A DNA stretch of 51,229 nt from Patescibacteria group bacterium (GCA_018814875.1 JAHIYH010000045.1:77316-128544); one strand, 5' to 3'. Counted from the first letter of the stretch, positions 41,664-51,097 are shown. The notes: generated from the letters alone by a model not told the origin. Numbers and translations are program-made.

Positions 41664-43077
41664 GGATCAATTTTGCTTGTTTAAGCGATGACCTAGCCTT
41701 ATTTTTGAAATCTTCAGTCTCTACTGTAAATATTTTCATTAGTGGTTCACGGAGCGAAGGCGGAAGATTTTTCTCGGGATTAAGTCCAATATATTTATCT
41801 ATCAACTGATCTTCTCTCTCTCGCATGTAAGGTAAGAGATCACTGCGGAATCGCTCTATACTTTCGCCAGAGTGACCTGCACATTCAGCGAGCAGAAAAG
41901 CGGTACCTAACTCATCTTGGGATCCATATATCGGATGTTTTGGGTCATAGCCAAAGAAGTGTTCATAGATTTCTTCGTACTCTTTTCCAAAGAGGTTCTT
42001 GTTAAATCCTGCTTGTTCTGGTGGTATTCCAGCTCCACAACACAGTGCGTACATGTATCCGCATTTTGTGCAGCGCTGGCACCAGCGGTAAGATCGTCCG
42101 TGTTCTGAATCTGCGAAGCATGACATTTGGTATTTACCAACTTCTGGATAGCGGTTGTGTAGAATTGATATGATGGCAAGCTCGTAGAGAGGTTCCATCA
42201 AGCTTATTACTTCAATCTTTCTGCCAAGCAATAGTGTGGCAAGTAACGTTTGTTGTGAAAGCCAGTCGCTGTGCTGATCGTACCCAGCCTTGTATGTTCG
42301 CACTCCTTCGCGGTCATTAAAGATATCGTTGCACGACTGTTCATTTCCAGGGAATGTGTAATGTGCCTGATATGCATAAACGAATGGAAGTGTAAGAAGT
42401 GCGTATTCTGTGGTATGTAAACCCCAGCCAAGTTCTGTTTTAAGTCCCCAGTATGTTCCGTATCTGAAGATTCCAGGGCTGAATTCCACGACGTGCACGG
42501 TAGTGTCAAACTCCTTCTGAAAACGTTCGATTAGCTCTTTTTTATGTTCGTACTCAAAGATGTTAGCTGGCTCTATAAAAAGCACAGGTATGGGCTCTAT
42601 TCCAAGTTCACGGCTTAGGGCAAAGCTTAGCAGGCTCTCCTTACCAAAAGAAAATGGGATAATTGCGCGCGGAGGCTTACTTTCATTTGGCAAGAAATCT
42701 ACTGTCTTGGGCGTTGCAATGTTATTGTCTGCAAACGACCAGTCGGAATTGAAAAAATTCTTCACGTACTCTACGGAAGAAGCTTCGTCTGTAAGAGCGC
42801 AGATTGGCATGTCGTAGATTCCGTTCTTAAATAGAAATGTTTCCGCAATTGGTCTGCTGGTGCGCATCTCGGCTTTCGGGAGGCCAAACATCTGAGGTAG
42901 ATAGAGTGTGGTGCTGTAAGCAAGATTATCACGGAGGATCTCTTTTAGATTCTGCGGATACTGTGACCAGATTTCCTTGGGATATCGGATAGGAAACGAG
43001 TCATCGTTAACTATGATATCTATTCCTTCATCTGTGATTTTTGCATCAATTGTGAGCGATGAGGGGGCGGTATGCAT
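41656..43077 (-). CDS. PP-loop ATPase-like protein with Cys cluster
   Basis: A 473-residue protein. The motif IIPFSFGKESLLSFAL places SFGKES (143-148) where adenine-nucleotide alpha-hydrolases have SGGxDS, suggesting adenylation of a carboxyl or amide. A cluster WCQRCTKCGYMYALCC (Cys333, 336, 339, 346 and 347) probably binds zinc. GWGLHTTEYALL and FPGNEQSCND are further conserved-looking loops. Possible roles are amide synthesis like asparagine synthetase or QueC, or ATP-dependent epimerisation of a dipeptide as in the MurL family; I cannot decide between them. It is the second gene of the cluster. Confidence 0.7.
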   Translation of the reverse strand: MHTAPSSLTIDAKITDEGIDIIVNDDSFPIRYPKEIWSQYPQNLKEILRDNLAYSTTLYLPQMFGLPKAEMRTSRPIAETFLFKNGIYDMPICALTDEASSVEYVKNFFNSDWSFADNNIATPKTVDFLPNESKPPRAIIPFSFGKESLLSFALSRELGIEPIPVLFIEPANIFEYEHKKELIERFQKEFDTTVHVVEFSPGIFRYGTYWGLKTELGWGLHTTEYALLTLPFVYAYQAHYTFPGNEQSCNDIFNDREGVRTYKAGYDQHSDWLSQQTLLATLLLGRKIEVISLMEPLYELAIISILHNRYPEVGKYQMSCFADSEHGRSYRWCQRCTKCGYMYALCCGAGIPPEQAGFNKNLFGKEYEEIYEHFFGYDPKHPIYGSQDELGTAFLLAECAGHSGESIERFRSDLLPYMREREDQLIDKYIGLNPEKNLPPSLREPLMKIFTVETEDFKNKARSSLKQAKLIHG

Positions 43078-43246
43078 GGGTTATAAATTGTAATAAAAAA
43101 GAAAATTCATAATGAGGAGAAGATGATAGTGTTTTCGTTATTAAAAAAATAGTAATTATTATCTTAGTTGTCACTACTATAGATGATGATTTTCAGCGCT
43201 GGAGAATATATCGTCTTGATCTGGTCGTTTCCTCTCAAGGCTACTT

Positions 43247-45586
43247 CTATTGTTTATACCACTCCACGGCGCTCCAGATAATACTTTCAACCAGTTCGCC
43301 GTAGTCATACCCTGCCAGTTTTGCTGCTGCAGTAAGGAAGTCGGTTGGTTCTATGCCGGGGTTAGGGTTGATTTCCAGTACGAAAGGATTGCCATCTCTA
43401 TCTATACGCATTTCTATTTCCGCAAAATCCCTACAGTCAAAAATAGAAAACATATCAAGTGCAATTTCACTTACAAGTTTATTCAGTTTAAGAGGGATCT
43501 TTGCTGGTTTTTCCACACGAATTGTCTTAAGTATGTCTTTGTATTTCTCTGTCATGAGATCTGACGTGTAAATGTGCCAATGCCCCTTTGGCATTTTGTC
43601 GAACACCGATCGTATGAGAGGTAGAACTTCTGCTTCGTCTCCGTTACCAAGGATGCAGGCATCTATTTCATCTCCTTCTATATATTCTTCGATAAGTGCT
43701 GGCTGTTTCATATCCTGTAGAATTGTTTTGAGCCGATTATTAAGTTCACGTTCGTTGGTTACTACAGAGCATGCTGCAATGCCATAGAAATCATCGGCAT
43801 GAGCAGGTTTTATCATTAGCGGAAATTTTAAATTTGGATTTATCTTCTCTCCAATTTTCTCAACAAAATCCCATTCGGGAGTTGGGATGCCGTGATAGTC
43901 CAACATTTTCTTTACATTGATCTTATCCAGTGTCGCTGCGATTGTCGCCGAGCCAGATCCACTGAATGGAAGCTGCAGCATTTCTAGTAATGCAGCAATG
44001 TGCGTGCTTAAGAACGGGGCATTTGGATCAGTTTCGCAAAGGTTGAGCACAAAATTAAAGTTTGCATCCTGTATTTTGCGTATAGGAAGAGGCATCTGAC
44101 TCACATCTACAAGCTCAGTATGGTATCCACGTTCTTCAAGTACATTGCGAACACTTTCTCCTGCCGGAGAATTTGCAAGAATGCCAATGCGCATGCTGCG
44201 CATGTCATCAAGATTAGAAGAGCGCAGCTTTGCGATTCGTGATGCCTCGATGATCTGACTACGTACAAGAGAGGCAGTATCCAGAGAGTGTTCACGGCTG
44301 GTTTTTCCTAATGTGGAGTCTCTACCGAATTTTGTTACGTTAATGTCTATGCCTCGCATGATACGTTCAAGAAGAGTTTCTGCCTGCTGATAGGTTTTTC
44401 CTCGCACTACAACCCAGCCTGCATGGTCAAATCCTTCAGGTGGAACAAGAACGGCATCGCCAACATCTTTAGTCAGATCTAAATGAATCAAGTCCTTATT
44501 TTTCAGTAGCAGTTTGTCTTGCTGAATACTACTCACAATTCCAGAGTGCTTTGGAATGAAGTATCGGCAGATAACACAATCTTTTGGTGGGTTTGGATGT
44601 ATATCAATGCGCATACCGAGTGCAATCTTCAATCCGATTTCTACCATGTCCACTCCCCATACATGTTTCACGTTGTGGTAAATATCATCTCCTCCCATTC
44701 GCGAACCAACTTCTACTATCTTTGGTCCTTGAGGTGTCACCTTTATTTCTATATGAGATAGGCTATCTTGTACACCGAGTGCGATAAGTGCAGATTCTGC
44801 GAGCTTACCTATTTGTTGTGCCGTATTTTCATCAATTCTTGCTGGTGCTATATCTCCATACTCTACGAAGTAGGGCAATTCGATAGGCTGTTTTTCGTTG
44901 ATTCCGATTACATGTGGTATGCCGTATTGAGAGTAACATTCAACACTCACTTCCAATCCATCCATGTATTCCTCATATAGAAATTGACTGTTGTTGTATT
45001 TGAAGATCGGATTAAATTGCTCATTACAGTTTGCGAGCAGATAGCGCATGGTTACTTTTGCTTCTTGTTCGTTCTTTACAAATAATACAAACTCGCTATC
45101 AGATCCCCATGCCGGTTTCATTACAGCAGGAAAGCCAATTGTGTCCATTGCATGTCGCAGGGTCGCAGATGATTTTACAAGAGCAAATTTAGGATTCCCT
45201 AGTCCGGTTTCGGACAAGCGACGACGCATCTCGTACTTGTTGCGTGTGGAGAGAGAAGTATCGTAACTGTTTCCTAGTAATTTAAATTCATCACATATTC
45301 TTCCGAGCAATGGCACATCGTCTTCCCAGAATGTGATAGCTGCATCAAGTTTAAATTCAGGATTTTGTTTCAGAAAATTGTGCAATTTCGTGCATGATTC
45401 GTTGTGGTTGAATGTATCAGCTTCTATGAATGCATCAATGTGTTGCTTACGAAAGTCAGGAGTTGAGTTTAGAAGTACAACCTTAGCACCCAATTTCTTG
45501 GCTTTTTCGATCGTGAAATATTTCTTCTTACCTCCAGTGTTTATAAAAAGAATTGTTTTCCCAGTGATTTGTTCTTTGCTTCGCAT
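43247..45586 (-). CDS. Double ATP-grasp peptide ligase (BacD-like plus Ddl-like)
   Basis: A 779-residue fusion of two ATP-grasp ligases. The first, residues 1-410, has the BacD/L-amino acid ligase look: TILFINTGGKKKYFTIEKAK, FPAVMKPAWGSDSEFV, EVGSRMGGDDIYHN (292-305). The second, from about 465, resembles D-alanine-D-alanine ligase: RIGILANSPAGESVRNVLE, FPLMIKPAHADDFYGIA, EEYIEGDEIDACILG and FVLEINPNPGIEPTDF. Each should form one peptide bond with ATP. No second Ddl or murein gene is beside it, so a dedicated di- or tripeptide product is more likely than cell wall. It is the first gene of the cluster, 169 bases upstream of the PP-loop gene. Confidence 0.87.
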   Translation of the reverse strand: MRSKEQITGKTILFINTGGKKKYFTIEKAKKLGAKVVLLNSTPDFRKQHIDAFIEADTFNHNESCTKLHNFLKQNPEFKLDAAITFWEDDVPLLGRICDEFKLLGNSYDTSLSTRNKYEMRRRLSETGLGNPKFALVKSSATLRHAMDTIGFPAVMKPAWGSDSEFVLFVKNEQEAKVTMRYLLANCNEQFNPIFKYNNSQFLYEEYMDGLEVSVECYSQYGIPHVIGINEKQPIELPYFVEYGDIAPARIDENTAQQIGKLAESALIALGVQDSLSHIEIKVTPQGPKIVEVGSRMGGDDIYHNVKHVWGVDMVEIGLKIALGMRIDIHPNPPKDCVICRYFIPKHSGIVSSIQQDKLLLKNKDLIHLDLTKDVGDAVLVPPEGFDHAGWVVVRGKTYQQAETLLERIMRGIDINVTKFGRDSTLGKTSREHSLDTASLVRSQIIEASRIAKLRSSNLDDMRSMRIGILANSPAGESVRNVLEERGYHTELVDVSQMPLPIRKIQDANFNFVLNLCETDPNAPFLSTHIAALLEMLQLPFSGSGSATIAATLDKINVKKMLDYHGIPTPEWDFVEKIGEKINPNLKFPLMIKPAHADDFYGIAACSVVTNERELNNRLKTILQDMKQPALIEEYIEGDEIDACILGNGDEAEVLPLIRSVFDKMPKGHWHIYTSDLMTEKYKDILKTIRVEKPAKIPLKLNKLVSEIALDMFSIFDCRDFAEIEMRIDRDGNPFVLEINPNPGIEPTDFLTAAAKLAGYDYGELVESIIWSAVEWYKQ

Positions 45587-45838
45587 CTTGTGCAGGACAT
45601 ACTTTCATCGTACTCATTCTATTGTGCAAGTCTTTTTTTTTAAATTGATCGAATATTCACAAAAAGACATTTATAAATACAAAATGAGGATAAGTCGCGG
45701 TGTCCTCGTTTTGCCGTAGCGATATCACTAGCCATCTGAAGATCAAAAACAGAACGACTCTGACGATACGGCTTCGTGAAGGCGAGAACGGTATCGCCAT
45801 ATCAGTGTAAGTTAAACCAATGACCAAATAATTTTTAT
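45587..45838. repeat. Intergenic palindromes
   Basis: Two overlapping structures: AAAATGAGGA facing TCCTCGTTTT (about 45681-45711), and GTAGCGATATCACTAG facing GGTATCGCCATATCAGTG (about 45716-45810). The latter is the same GTAGC-type palindrome family. They sit between the dCMP deaminase stop and the double ATP-grasp start. The promoter of the ATP-grasp cluster must be in this gap; TTTTTTTTTAAATT at about 45632-45646 is the only T-rich tract. Confidence 0.5.
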
Positions 45839-46876
45839 CTATCGCGAATCTGGACGAATCCTCCTTCCCTCGTACCTCCTCAGCTCCAGAATAGTCTGCT
45901 GCCCCAATATTTCCTTAGAAAGGGGATCGTTGTAATCACTGTCATAAACAACGGTTTTAATCCCAGCATTCAAAATCATTTTGGTACAGATCACACATGG
46001 GAAGGTGTTGCAGTAAAGAATGGAGTCTTGAATATTAATCCCAAACTTTGCAGCCTGTGTAATGGCATTTTGTTCAGCATGTGTTCCTCTACAAATCTCA
46101 TGTCGTTGCCCAGAGGGAATCCCCATCTTCTCACGCAGGCATCCTCCCAACTGTGCGCAGTGGGGGACTCCGCGCGGGGCGCCGTTGTATCCTGCTGTTA
46201 GTTGTTGCTTATCTTTTGCAATCACAGCTCCCACTTGTCGCCTGAGGCATGTTGACCTTTTTCCCCATATGTAAGCGATTTCCATAAAGATTTCGTCAAA
46301 AGTAGGACGATCTTCACCTGTTTTAAGCCGCAGGAAATGTTCAAACTTCTTTTCCAGATCTTCCAGTTTTCCATCGTTCAGAATCATAAAGTCACAGAGG
46401 TCTATACACTTGCTTACTTGCTGTCCTTCCGGAGGTTCGCCAACCCCCTTTTCTTTTTCCAGACGTTCCAGAATACTTTCGCGTTTTAAAACTTCTCCAC
46501 CACGTTGACGTTCCATAATGCGTTTTACAATTGTTTCAGTGTCCGCACTTACTCCTACCATTTGATAATCAGAAAGTTTTTCTAGCTCTTTAACTTCGCC
46601 CGGATTACGTACACCATCAATCACCCAATTATTCTCAGGTTCCTTTTCTATGGCTTCACGAACTTTGGCACCCAGTGCTCCGGCTCCTCCTTTGGTTCTC
46701 AGATCATTTCCAATGTTCTGAAGATTTTCACGCGAGTGTTCCATCCCTCTTGCAGTCGCTTCTGCACGTACCATGTCGGATAACGAAATATACTTAAATC
46801 CGCGTTTCTCAAGTAATTTAACAATTTCCCCCTTTCCGCTTCCCATAGTGCCGGTGAGCCCAATGTATTGTGACAT
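45839..46876 (-). CDS. P-loop kinase / dCMP deaminase fusion
   Basis: A 345-residue two-domain protein. Residues 1-185 form a P-loop nucleoside-kinase-like domain with Walker A GTMGSGKG (9-16) and VIDGVRNPGEV (85-95), similar to dephospho-CoA or adenylate kinases. From ~190 follows a dCMP deaminase-like domain: HAEQNA (His266, Glu268) and PCVICTKMI (Cys294, Cys297) bind catalytic zinc, with Cys-rich CAQLGGC as the allosteric/structural region. The usual role is dCMP to dUMP for dTTP supply. The same architecture exists in longer antiphage dCTP deaminases (AvcD), so a defence role is possible but unproven. Confidence 0.88.
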   Translation of the reverse strand: MSQYIGLTGTMGSGKGEIVKLLEKRGFKYISLSDMVRAEATARGMEHSRENLQNIGNDLRTKGGAGALGAKVREAIEKEPENNWVIDGVRNPGEVKELEKLSDYQMVGVSADTETIVKRIMERQRGGEVLKRESILERLEKEKGVGEPPEGQQVSKCIDLCDFMILNDGKLEDLEKKFEHFLRLKTGEDRPTFDEIFMEIAYIWGKRSTCLRRQVGAVIAKDKQQLTAGYNGAPRGVPHCAQLGGCLREKMGIPSGQRHEICRGTHAEQNAITQAAKFGINIQDSILYCNTFPCVICTKMILNAGIKTVVYDSDYNDPLSKEILGQQTILELRRYEGRRIRPDSR

Positions 46877-46961
46877 AGAGGAACATTGTATTGTTACTTT
46901 TCTTTATTACAAGACAGTTATTCTTTTTTGAACGATCAAAAGTTATAAAACTAAGATTACG

Positions 46962-47055
46962 TAAATCCCAACAGCCTTCGCCTATGGGCTACGGTCGTCA
47001 AGAAAAACAAAACCCAAATCCCAAAAACCTCCGATTTAGGCATTTGTGATTTGAT
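46962..47055. repeat. Second copy of the nested palindromic repeat
   Basis: AAATCCCAACAGCCTTCGCC, then a short palindrome ending CTACGGTCGTC (46972-46999), then AACCCAAATC and CGATTTAGGCATTTGTGATT. It is clearly related to 24783-24934, but the 56-bp element is replaced by a 28-bp form. Confidence 0.7.
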
Positions 47056-47067
47056 TTTTTGCCCGTC

Positions 47068-47178
47068 ACCTTCCTTACCTTCCTTACCTTCCTTACCTTC
47101 CTTACCTTCCTTACCTTCCTTACCTTCCTTACCTTCCTTACCTTCCTTACCTTCCTTACCTTCCTTACCTTCTTTACC
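47068..47178. repeat. 9-bp tandem repeat (ACCTTCCTT)n
   Basis: About eleven copies of ACCTTCCTT run from 47068 to about 47168, ending in ACCTTCTTTACCTCC. The plus strand has no G. It creates open frames reading LTFLTF on one strand and KVRKVR on the other that are not genes. It lies just upstream of the promoter of the 1276-residue surface protein. Confidence 0.92.
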
Positions 47179-47202
47179 TCCCCCAAGCCATTTCAGAGAA
47201 CA

Positions 47203-47231
47203 TTGTTAAAAATGCAAAAAAGTAGTATAAT
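47203..47231 (+). promoter_or_regulatory. Sigma-70 promoter of the surface protein gene
   Basis: TTGTTA (47203-47208), a 17-base spacer and a perfect TATAAT (47226-47231) precede the ATG at 47267, giving a predicted leader of about 30 bases. The 9-bp microsatellite ends about 25 bases upstream of the -35, so repeat number could influence expression. No strong ribosome binding site is close to the start codon. Confidence 0.7.
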
Positions 47232-47266
47232 AATAAGGAAATTAACACACATACCCTTTTCGCATA

Positions 47267-50200
47267 ATGGTTAAAAACAATGCCCTTGCGTTCAAATATT
47301 TCCTTAGCACACTTGTATGTGCTCCTTTACTTGTGGCATCTGTAGCAGTAGCTGCAGCTATTCCTGGTCAGGTTAATTCTAAGTTTTCTTCAAGTGAGAT
47401 GATAATTGATGATATGAATGTTCAATCATCTGTGTCCAGTGTAGTAACGAAGATGAATTTGCAGGCTGTTGTGGTTTCTCCCGCAGTGAATCTTTACTGT
47501 GGTGATGGTACTCCAAGCAATGGTGAACAGTGTGATGATGGTCGTGTATTCCCTACCTGTAGTGCAGATGGGTATCCTATTAATTACCTTGTTGATCCGT
47601 GTTTAACTCCGGTATGCACAGATACAGATGGTGGAAAAGATTTCACCGTAGCCGGAAGAGCATATATTGGTGGCGCAGGACAGAATGATATCTGCAAAGC
47701 AGGCAATATCGGTTATAACCTTATTGAGGGGTATTGTAATGATTCCGGTCAGCCAAGAGGAATGCCATATCTTTGCCCAAATGGTTGCGAGAATGGTGCG
47801 TGTATTCCGGACAGTCCAACCGTAGATAGTAGCGACGATTCTGAGTGTGGCAATGGAGTACTAGAGAATGGCGAAAATTGTGGAGAAGGTGATTTGTCTT
47901 GTGAAGGAAATGAAACGTGTGTTGAATGTACGTGTGTAGAGGAAATTATTCGTTCCTCAGCAACCGAGTGTGGCAATGGACACATAGAAGGAGATGAAGT
48001 TTGTGATGACGGAAACACAGGCAATGATGATGGCTGTGCTTCGAATTGTTTAGAAGTAGAAGAAGGTTGGGAATGTGATGCTATCTGTCCTCTTGCATCT
48101 CAGAATTCTGAAAAGAGTATTGCACAATTCCTTAAGAACATTCTTGCTAGCATATTCCCATTCTTTGTTGCAGATGCATCCGAATCGGAATGTATAAGTT
48201 TCTGTGAGCCGATTTGTGGTGATGAACTTATAAGGGGGGATGAAGGGTGCGATGATGGAGATCTGATAGATGATAATGAGTGTAATAATGACTGTGAAAT
48301 TAATCATTCCTCAGTACCTAAGTGTGGTAACGGAGTTCAGGAAACTGGTGAACAGTGTGATGATGGTAATAGATATAATCAGGATGGATGCAATGTTGAA
48401 TGTCGGACCGATACAGCTCTTCAGCCTCTTACAGGGGTATGTGAACCTTGTTCAGAGTGTGATGAAACATCAGCAGGATGCTATGTGCATACAAATCCGT
48501 ATCTCACTCCGATTGTTCCTAGTCCAGCTTGCAGACAGAATATTTCAACTTACTTACAAAATACTTATCCTTGGTATACATGTAGGAGACCTGGAACATG
48601 TGGTAATGGTAGACTGGAAGGTCAGGAACAATGTGATGATGGAAATTCGAAGGGCGGAGATGGTTGTAGTGTGGGGTGTATGCGTGAACCTTCTTACTAT
48701 TGTCCAAATTGTGAAGGTGTAACGTGTACAGGAGGGCAGGTGTGTACTGTCAGTAATACATCTACGGCGTTTGGAGGAAGTCCAACATGCAGAGATCCTA
48801 ATAATCTAGTAACAGGCGTTGTTACCTGTAGTGCATGTGGTAACGGTAGACCAGATTTAGGTGAAGAATGTGATGATGGAAATACGGTCAATACTGATGC
48901 ATGTACGAACAACTGTACAAATGCAAGATGTGGAGATGGCATAGTACAAAATGGTCAAGAATGGTGTGATGATGGAAATACTGAAGATGGAGATGGCTGC
49001 GGATCTATGTGTCAGGATTGTCCATGTACTCCAGCTTGTACCGGAGATGATGTTTGTTATGTTAGTTTGGCTGGTAGAGATCCGTTCTGTCGTGAATCTA
49101 CACCTACAGGTACAGTGTCGGGCGGATACTGGGATATTTGTAGACCAACATCAACACAAGATTCCATTAGAGTGAAAGTTGTAAAGGTCGCAGTACCTCA
49201 ACTTGATATGGGGCGATACAACTATTCTATTGAGAATACGGGAACCGATACTGTGTATGGCGTATCCCTCTATATTCCTTGGCCAAGTGGTGTAATAGAG
49301 ATGAGTAGCTCGAATGAATGTAGTAGGACTTTGGATAATCAGGGTGTAATTTGTCACAAAAATGGTACGATTTTGCAGTCGGGTGAAAAGAAAACTTCAT
49401 GGGTTCTCTTTATATCTGGTGGCAATACTTGTCCTAAGATTTATTACAACGTGACGGCAGAAGCACGAGTGAATAATAATACGTACCAGAGTAATTCGCT
49501 CAGTGATTGGATGTGGTGCACACAATCTATTCCACAATGTGGAAATAGTAATGTGGAAGAGGGCGAACAGTGTGACGATGGTGATCAAAATTCAGACACG
49601 CAGCCGAATGCTTGTCGCACCGATTGCACCGATCCTATATGTGGAGATAATGTGATAGATACTGAAAGTGGTGAAGAGTGTGACGAAGGAGATACAGAGA
49701 ATGATGACGGATGTGACAGTAATTGCAGAACTGAGCAAACAGATGATGAAAGCTGTTCTGTGTGTGACCAAAGTACGTGTCCGAGTGATAAGGTGTGTTA
49801 TCAATACAAAACGAGTGATTCGATAACGTGTGCTGTATCAGGTCTTCCACTTGTATTTTATACCGAATGTGGTCCAACCGGAGACAATGATGATAGCAAT
49901 GATCCTGAGTGTGGAGATGGAAATAAAGAAGGTGATGAAGAGTGTGACGATGGTGATCAAAATTCAGACACGCAGCCGAATGCTTGTCGCACCGATTGCA
50001 CCGATCCTATATGTGGAGATGATGTGACAGATACTGAGAATGATGAACAGTGTGACAATGGTGATCAAAATTCAGATACACAGCCGAATGCTTGTAGGGT
50101 GGGTTGCAGATATCCCAGTTGTGGAGATAATGTGATAGACACTTCACGTGGTGAGCAGTGTGATGATGGAGCTCGTATCAACGGAGATGGATGTAGTAGT

Positions 50201-51097
50201 AATTGCAGAACGGAGCAGACAACCAGTGGAAGTTGTTCGGTATGTGATCAAAAGACGTGTCAGAGCAATCAGGATTGTTATCAGCGCAAGTCTGACAGAT
50301 ATGCAACATGTGCTAGCCCAGGTTTTTCATTTAGTGATTATACTGACTGTGGTCCAACCGGCGATGGTGACTTTGATGCCTGTGTCGCACAAGGAAACAG
50401 TAATAGTAATTCCAGATGTATTCCGTGCCTGGAAGATCTCTGTATTGATAATACAAACAGTCAAGCGTTGAATGGTTGTATTAACTCATGTAATACAAAT
50501 GAATATGATGTATGTGTTGCGCAAGGAAACGGGAATACAAATCAAAGCTGTCTTCCATGTTTAAAAGATCTCTGTATCAATGGTACTAAAGAACAGGCGT
50601 TAAGTGGCTGTTATCGTGTGTGTAGTACTAATGATGTAAATCGATGTAATACGAGTAGTGATTGCCCGCAGCCGAATTGCAATGAACAGTGCAATATAAC
50701 TTCCGGAACATGCCAACGGATGTGCAATATAGCTGTTTGTAATAATGGAACTTGTGGTCTGGAGGAAAGATCACAAACATGTAATCCATCACAATGCGAT
50801 GAAGGATGTTCATCTTGCAGTGAAATAAGTTGCACGGCTAATTGTGAAATTTGTCCTGATGGTAGTTATGCTTGCAATCAGTGCATAGAAGATGAAAATG
50901 GATGTGGGTCTTGCGTTATAGATTGCGGTAATAATAATGATAATAATAATTGTTCGGCATGTGACAACATAACATGTGAGAGCACTAAGGTTTGCTATCA
51001 ACACAAGACAAGAGGAACAGCATTTTGTTCTGATCCTGGTATTCCAACAACAATCCACAATGAATGTGGTCCAACTGATAATGAAAACAGTGAATAA
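47267..51097 (+). CDS. Giant secreted cysteine-rich DUF4215-repeat protein
   Basis: A 1276-residue exported protein with signal peptide FKYFLSTLVCAPLLVASVAV. About fourteen units of the DUF4215/myxococcal Cys-rich type (CGNGVQETGEQCDDGN, then DGCNVECR) alternate with a second Cys module (SVCDQSTCPSDKVCYQYKT...CGPTGD, seen three times in full). A beta-rich segment at about 625-735 resembles a CARDB/DUF11 adhesive domain. Near the end are two FDACVAQGN...CIPCLEDLC-type repeats. Calcium-binding DGN loops and dozens of disulfides suggest a long rigid surface or adhesion protein. There is no visible C-terminal anchor. One repeat pair is nearly identical at DNA level. Confidence 0.9.
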   Translation: MVKNNALAFKYFLSTLVCAPLLVASVAVAAAIPGQVNSKFSSSEMIIDDMNVQSSVSSVVTKMNLQAVVVSPAVNLYCGDGTPSNGEQCDDGRVFPTCSADGYPINYLVDPCLTPVCTDTDGGKDFTVAGRAYIGGAGQNDICKAGNIGYNLIEGYCNDSGQPRGMPYLCPNGCENGACIPDSPTVDSSDDSECGNGVLENGENCGEGDLSCEGNETCVECTCVEEIIRSSATECGNGHIEGDEVCDDGNTGNDDGCASNCLEVEEGWECDAICPLASQNSEKSIAQFLKNILASIFPFFVADASESECISFCEPICGDELIRGDEGCDDGDLIDDNECNNDCEINHSSVPKCGNGVQETGEQCDDGNRYNQDGCNVECRTDTALQPLTGVCEPCSECDETSAGCYVHTNPYLTPIVPSPACRQNISTYLQNTYPWYTCRRPGTCGNGRLEGQEQCDDGNSKGGDGCSVGCMREPSYYCPNCEGVTCTGGQVCTVSNTSTAFGGSPTCRDPNNLVTGVVTCSACGNGRPDLGEECDDGNTVNTDACTNNCTNARCGDGIVQNGQEWCDDGNTEDGDGCGSMCQDCPCTPACTGDDVCYVSLAGRDPFCRESTPTGTVSGGYWDICRPTSTQDSIRVKVVKVAVPQLDMGRYNYSIENTGTDTVYGVSLYIPWPSGVIEMSSSNECSRTLDNQGVICHKNGTILQSGEKKTSWVLFISGGNTCPKIYYNVTAEARVNNNTYQSNSLSDWMWCTQSIPQCGNSNVEEGEQCDDGDQNSDTQPNACRTDCTDPICGDNVIDTESGEECDEGDTENDDGCDSNCRTEQTDDESCSVCDQSTCPSDKVCYQYKTSDSITCAVSGLPLVFYTECGPTGDNDDSNDPECGDGNKEGDEECDDGDQNSDTQPNACRTDCTDPICGDDVTDTENDEQCDNGDQNSDTQPNACRVGCRYPSCGDNVIDTSRGEQCDDGARINGDGCSSNCRTEQTTSGSCSVCDQKTCQSNQDCYQRKSDRYATCASPGFSFSDYTDCGPTGDGDFDACVAQGNSNSNSRCIPCLEDLCIDNTNSQALNGCINSCNTNEYDVCVAQGNGNTNQSCLPCLKDLCINGTKEQALSGCYRVCSTNDVNRCNTSSDCPQPNCNEQCNITSGTCQRMCNIAVCNNGTCGLEERSQTCNPSQCDEGCSSCSEISCTANCEICPDGSYACNQCIEDENGCGSCVIDCGNNNDNNNCSACDNITCESTKVCYQHKTRGTAFCSDPGIPTTIHNECGPTDNENSE

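Noticed and set aside
46998-47274. Open frames encoding KVR or LTF repeats
   Set aside because: They are produced by the 9-bp microsatellite and have no coding character outside it.
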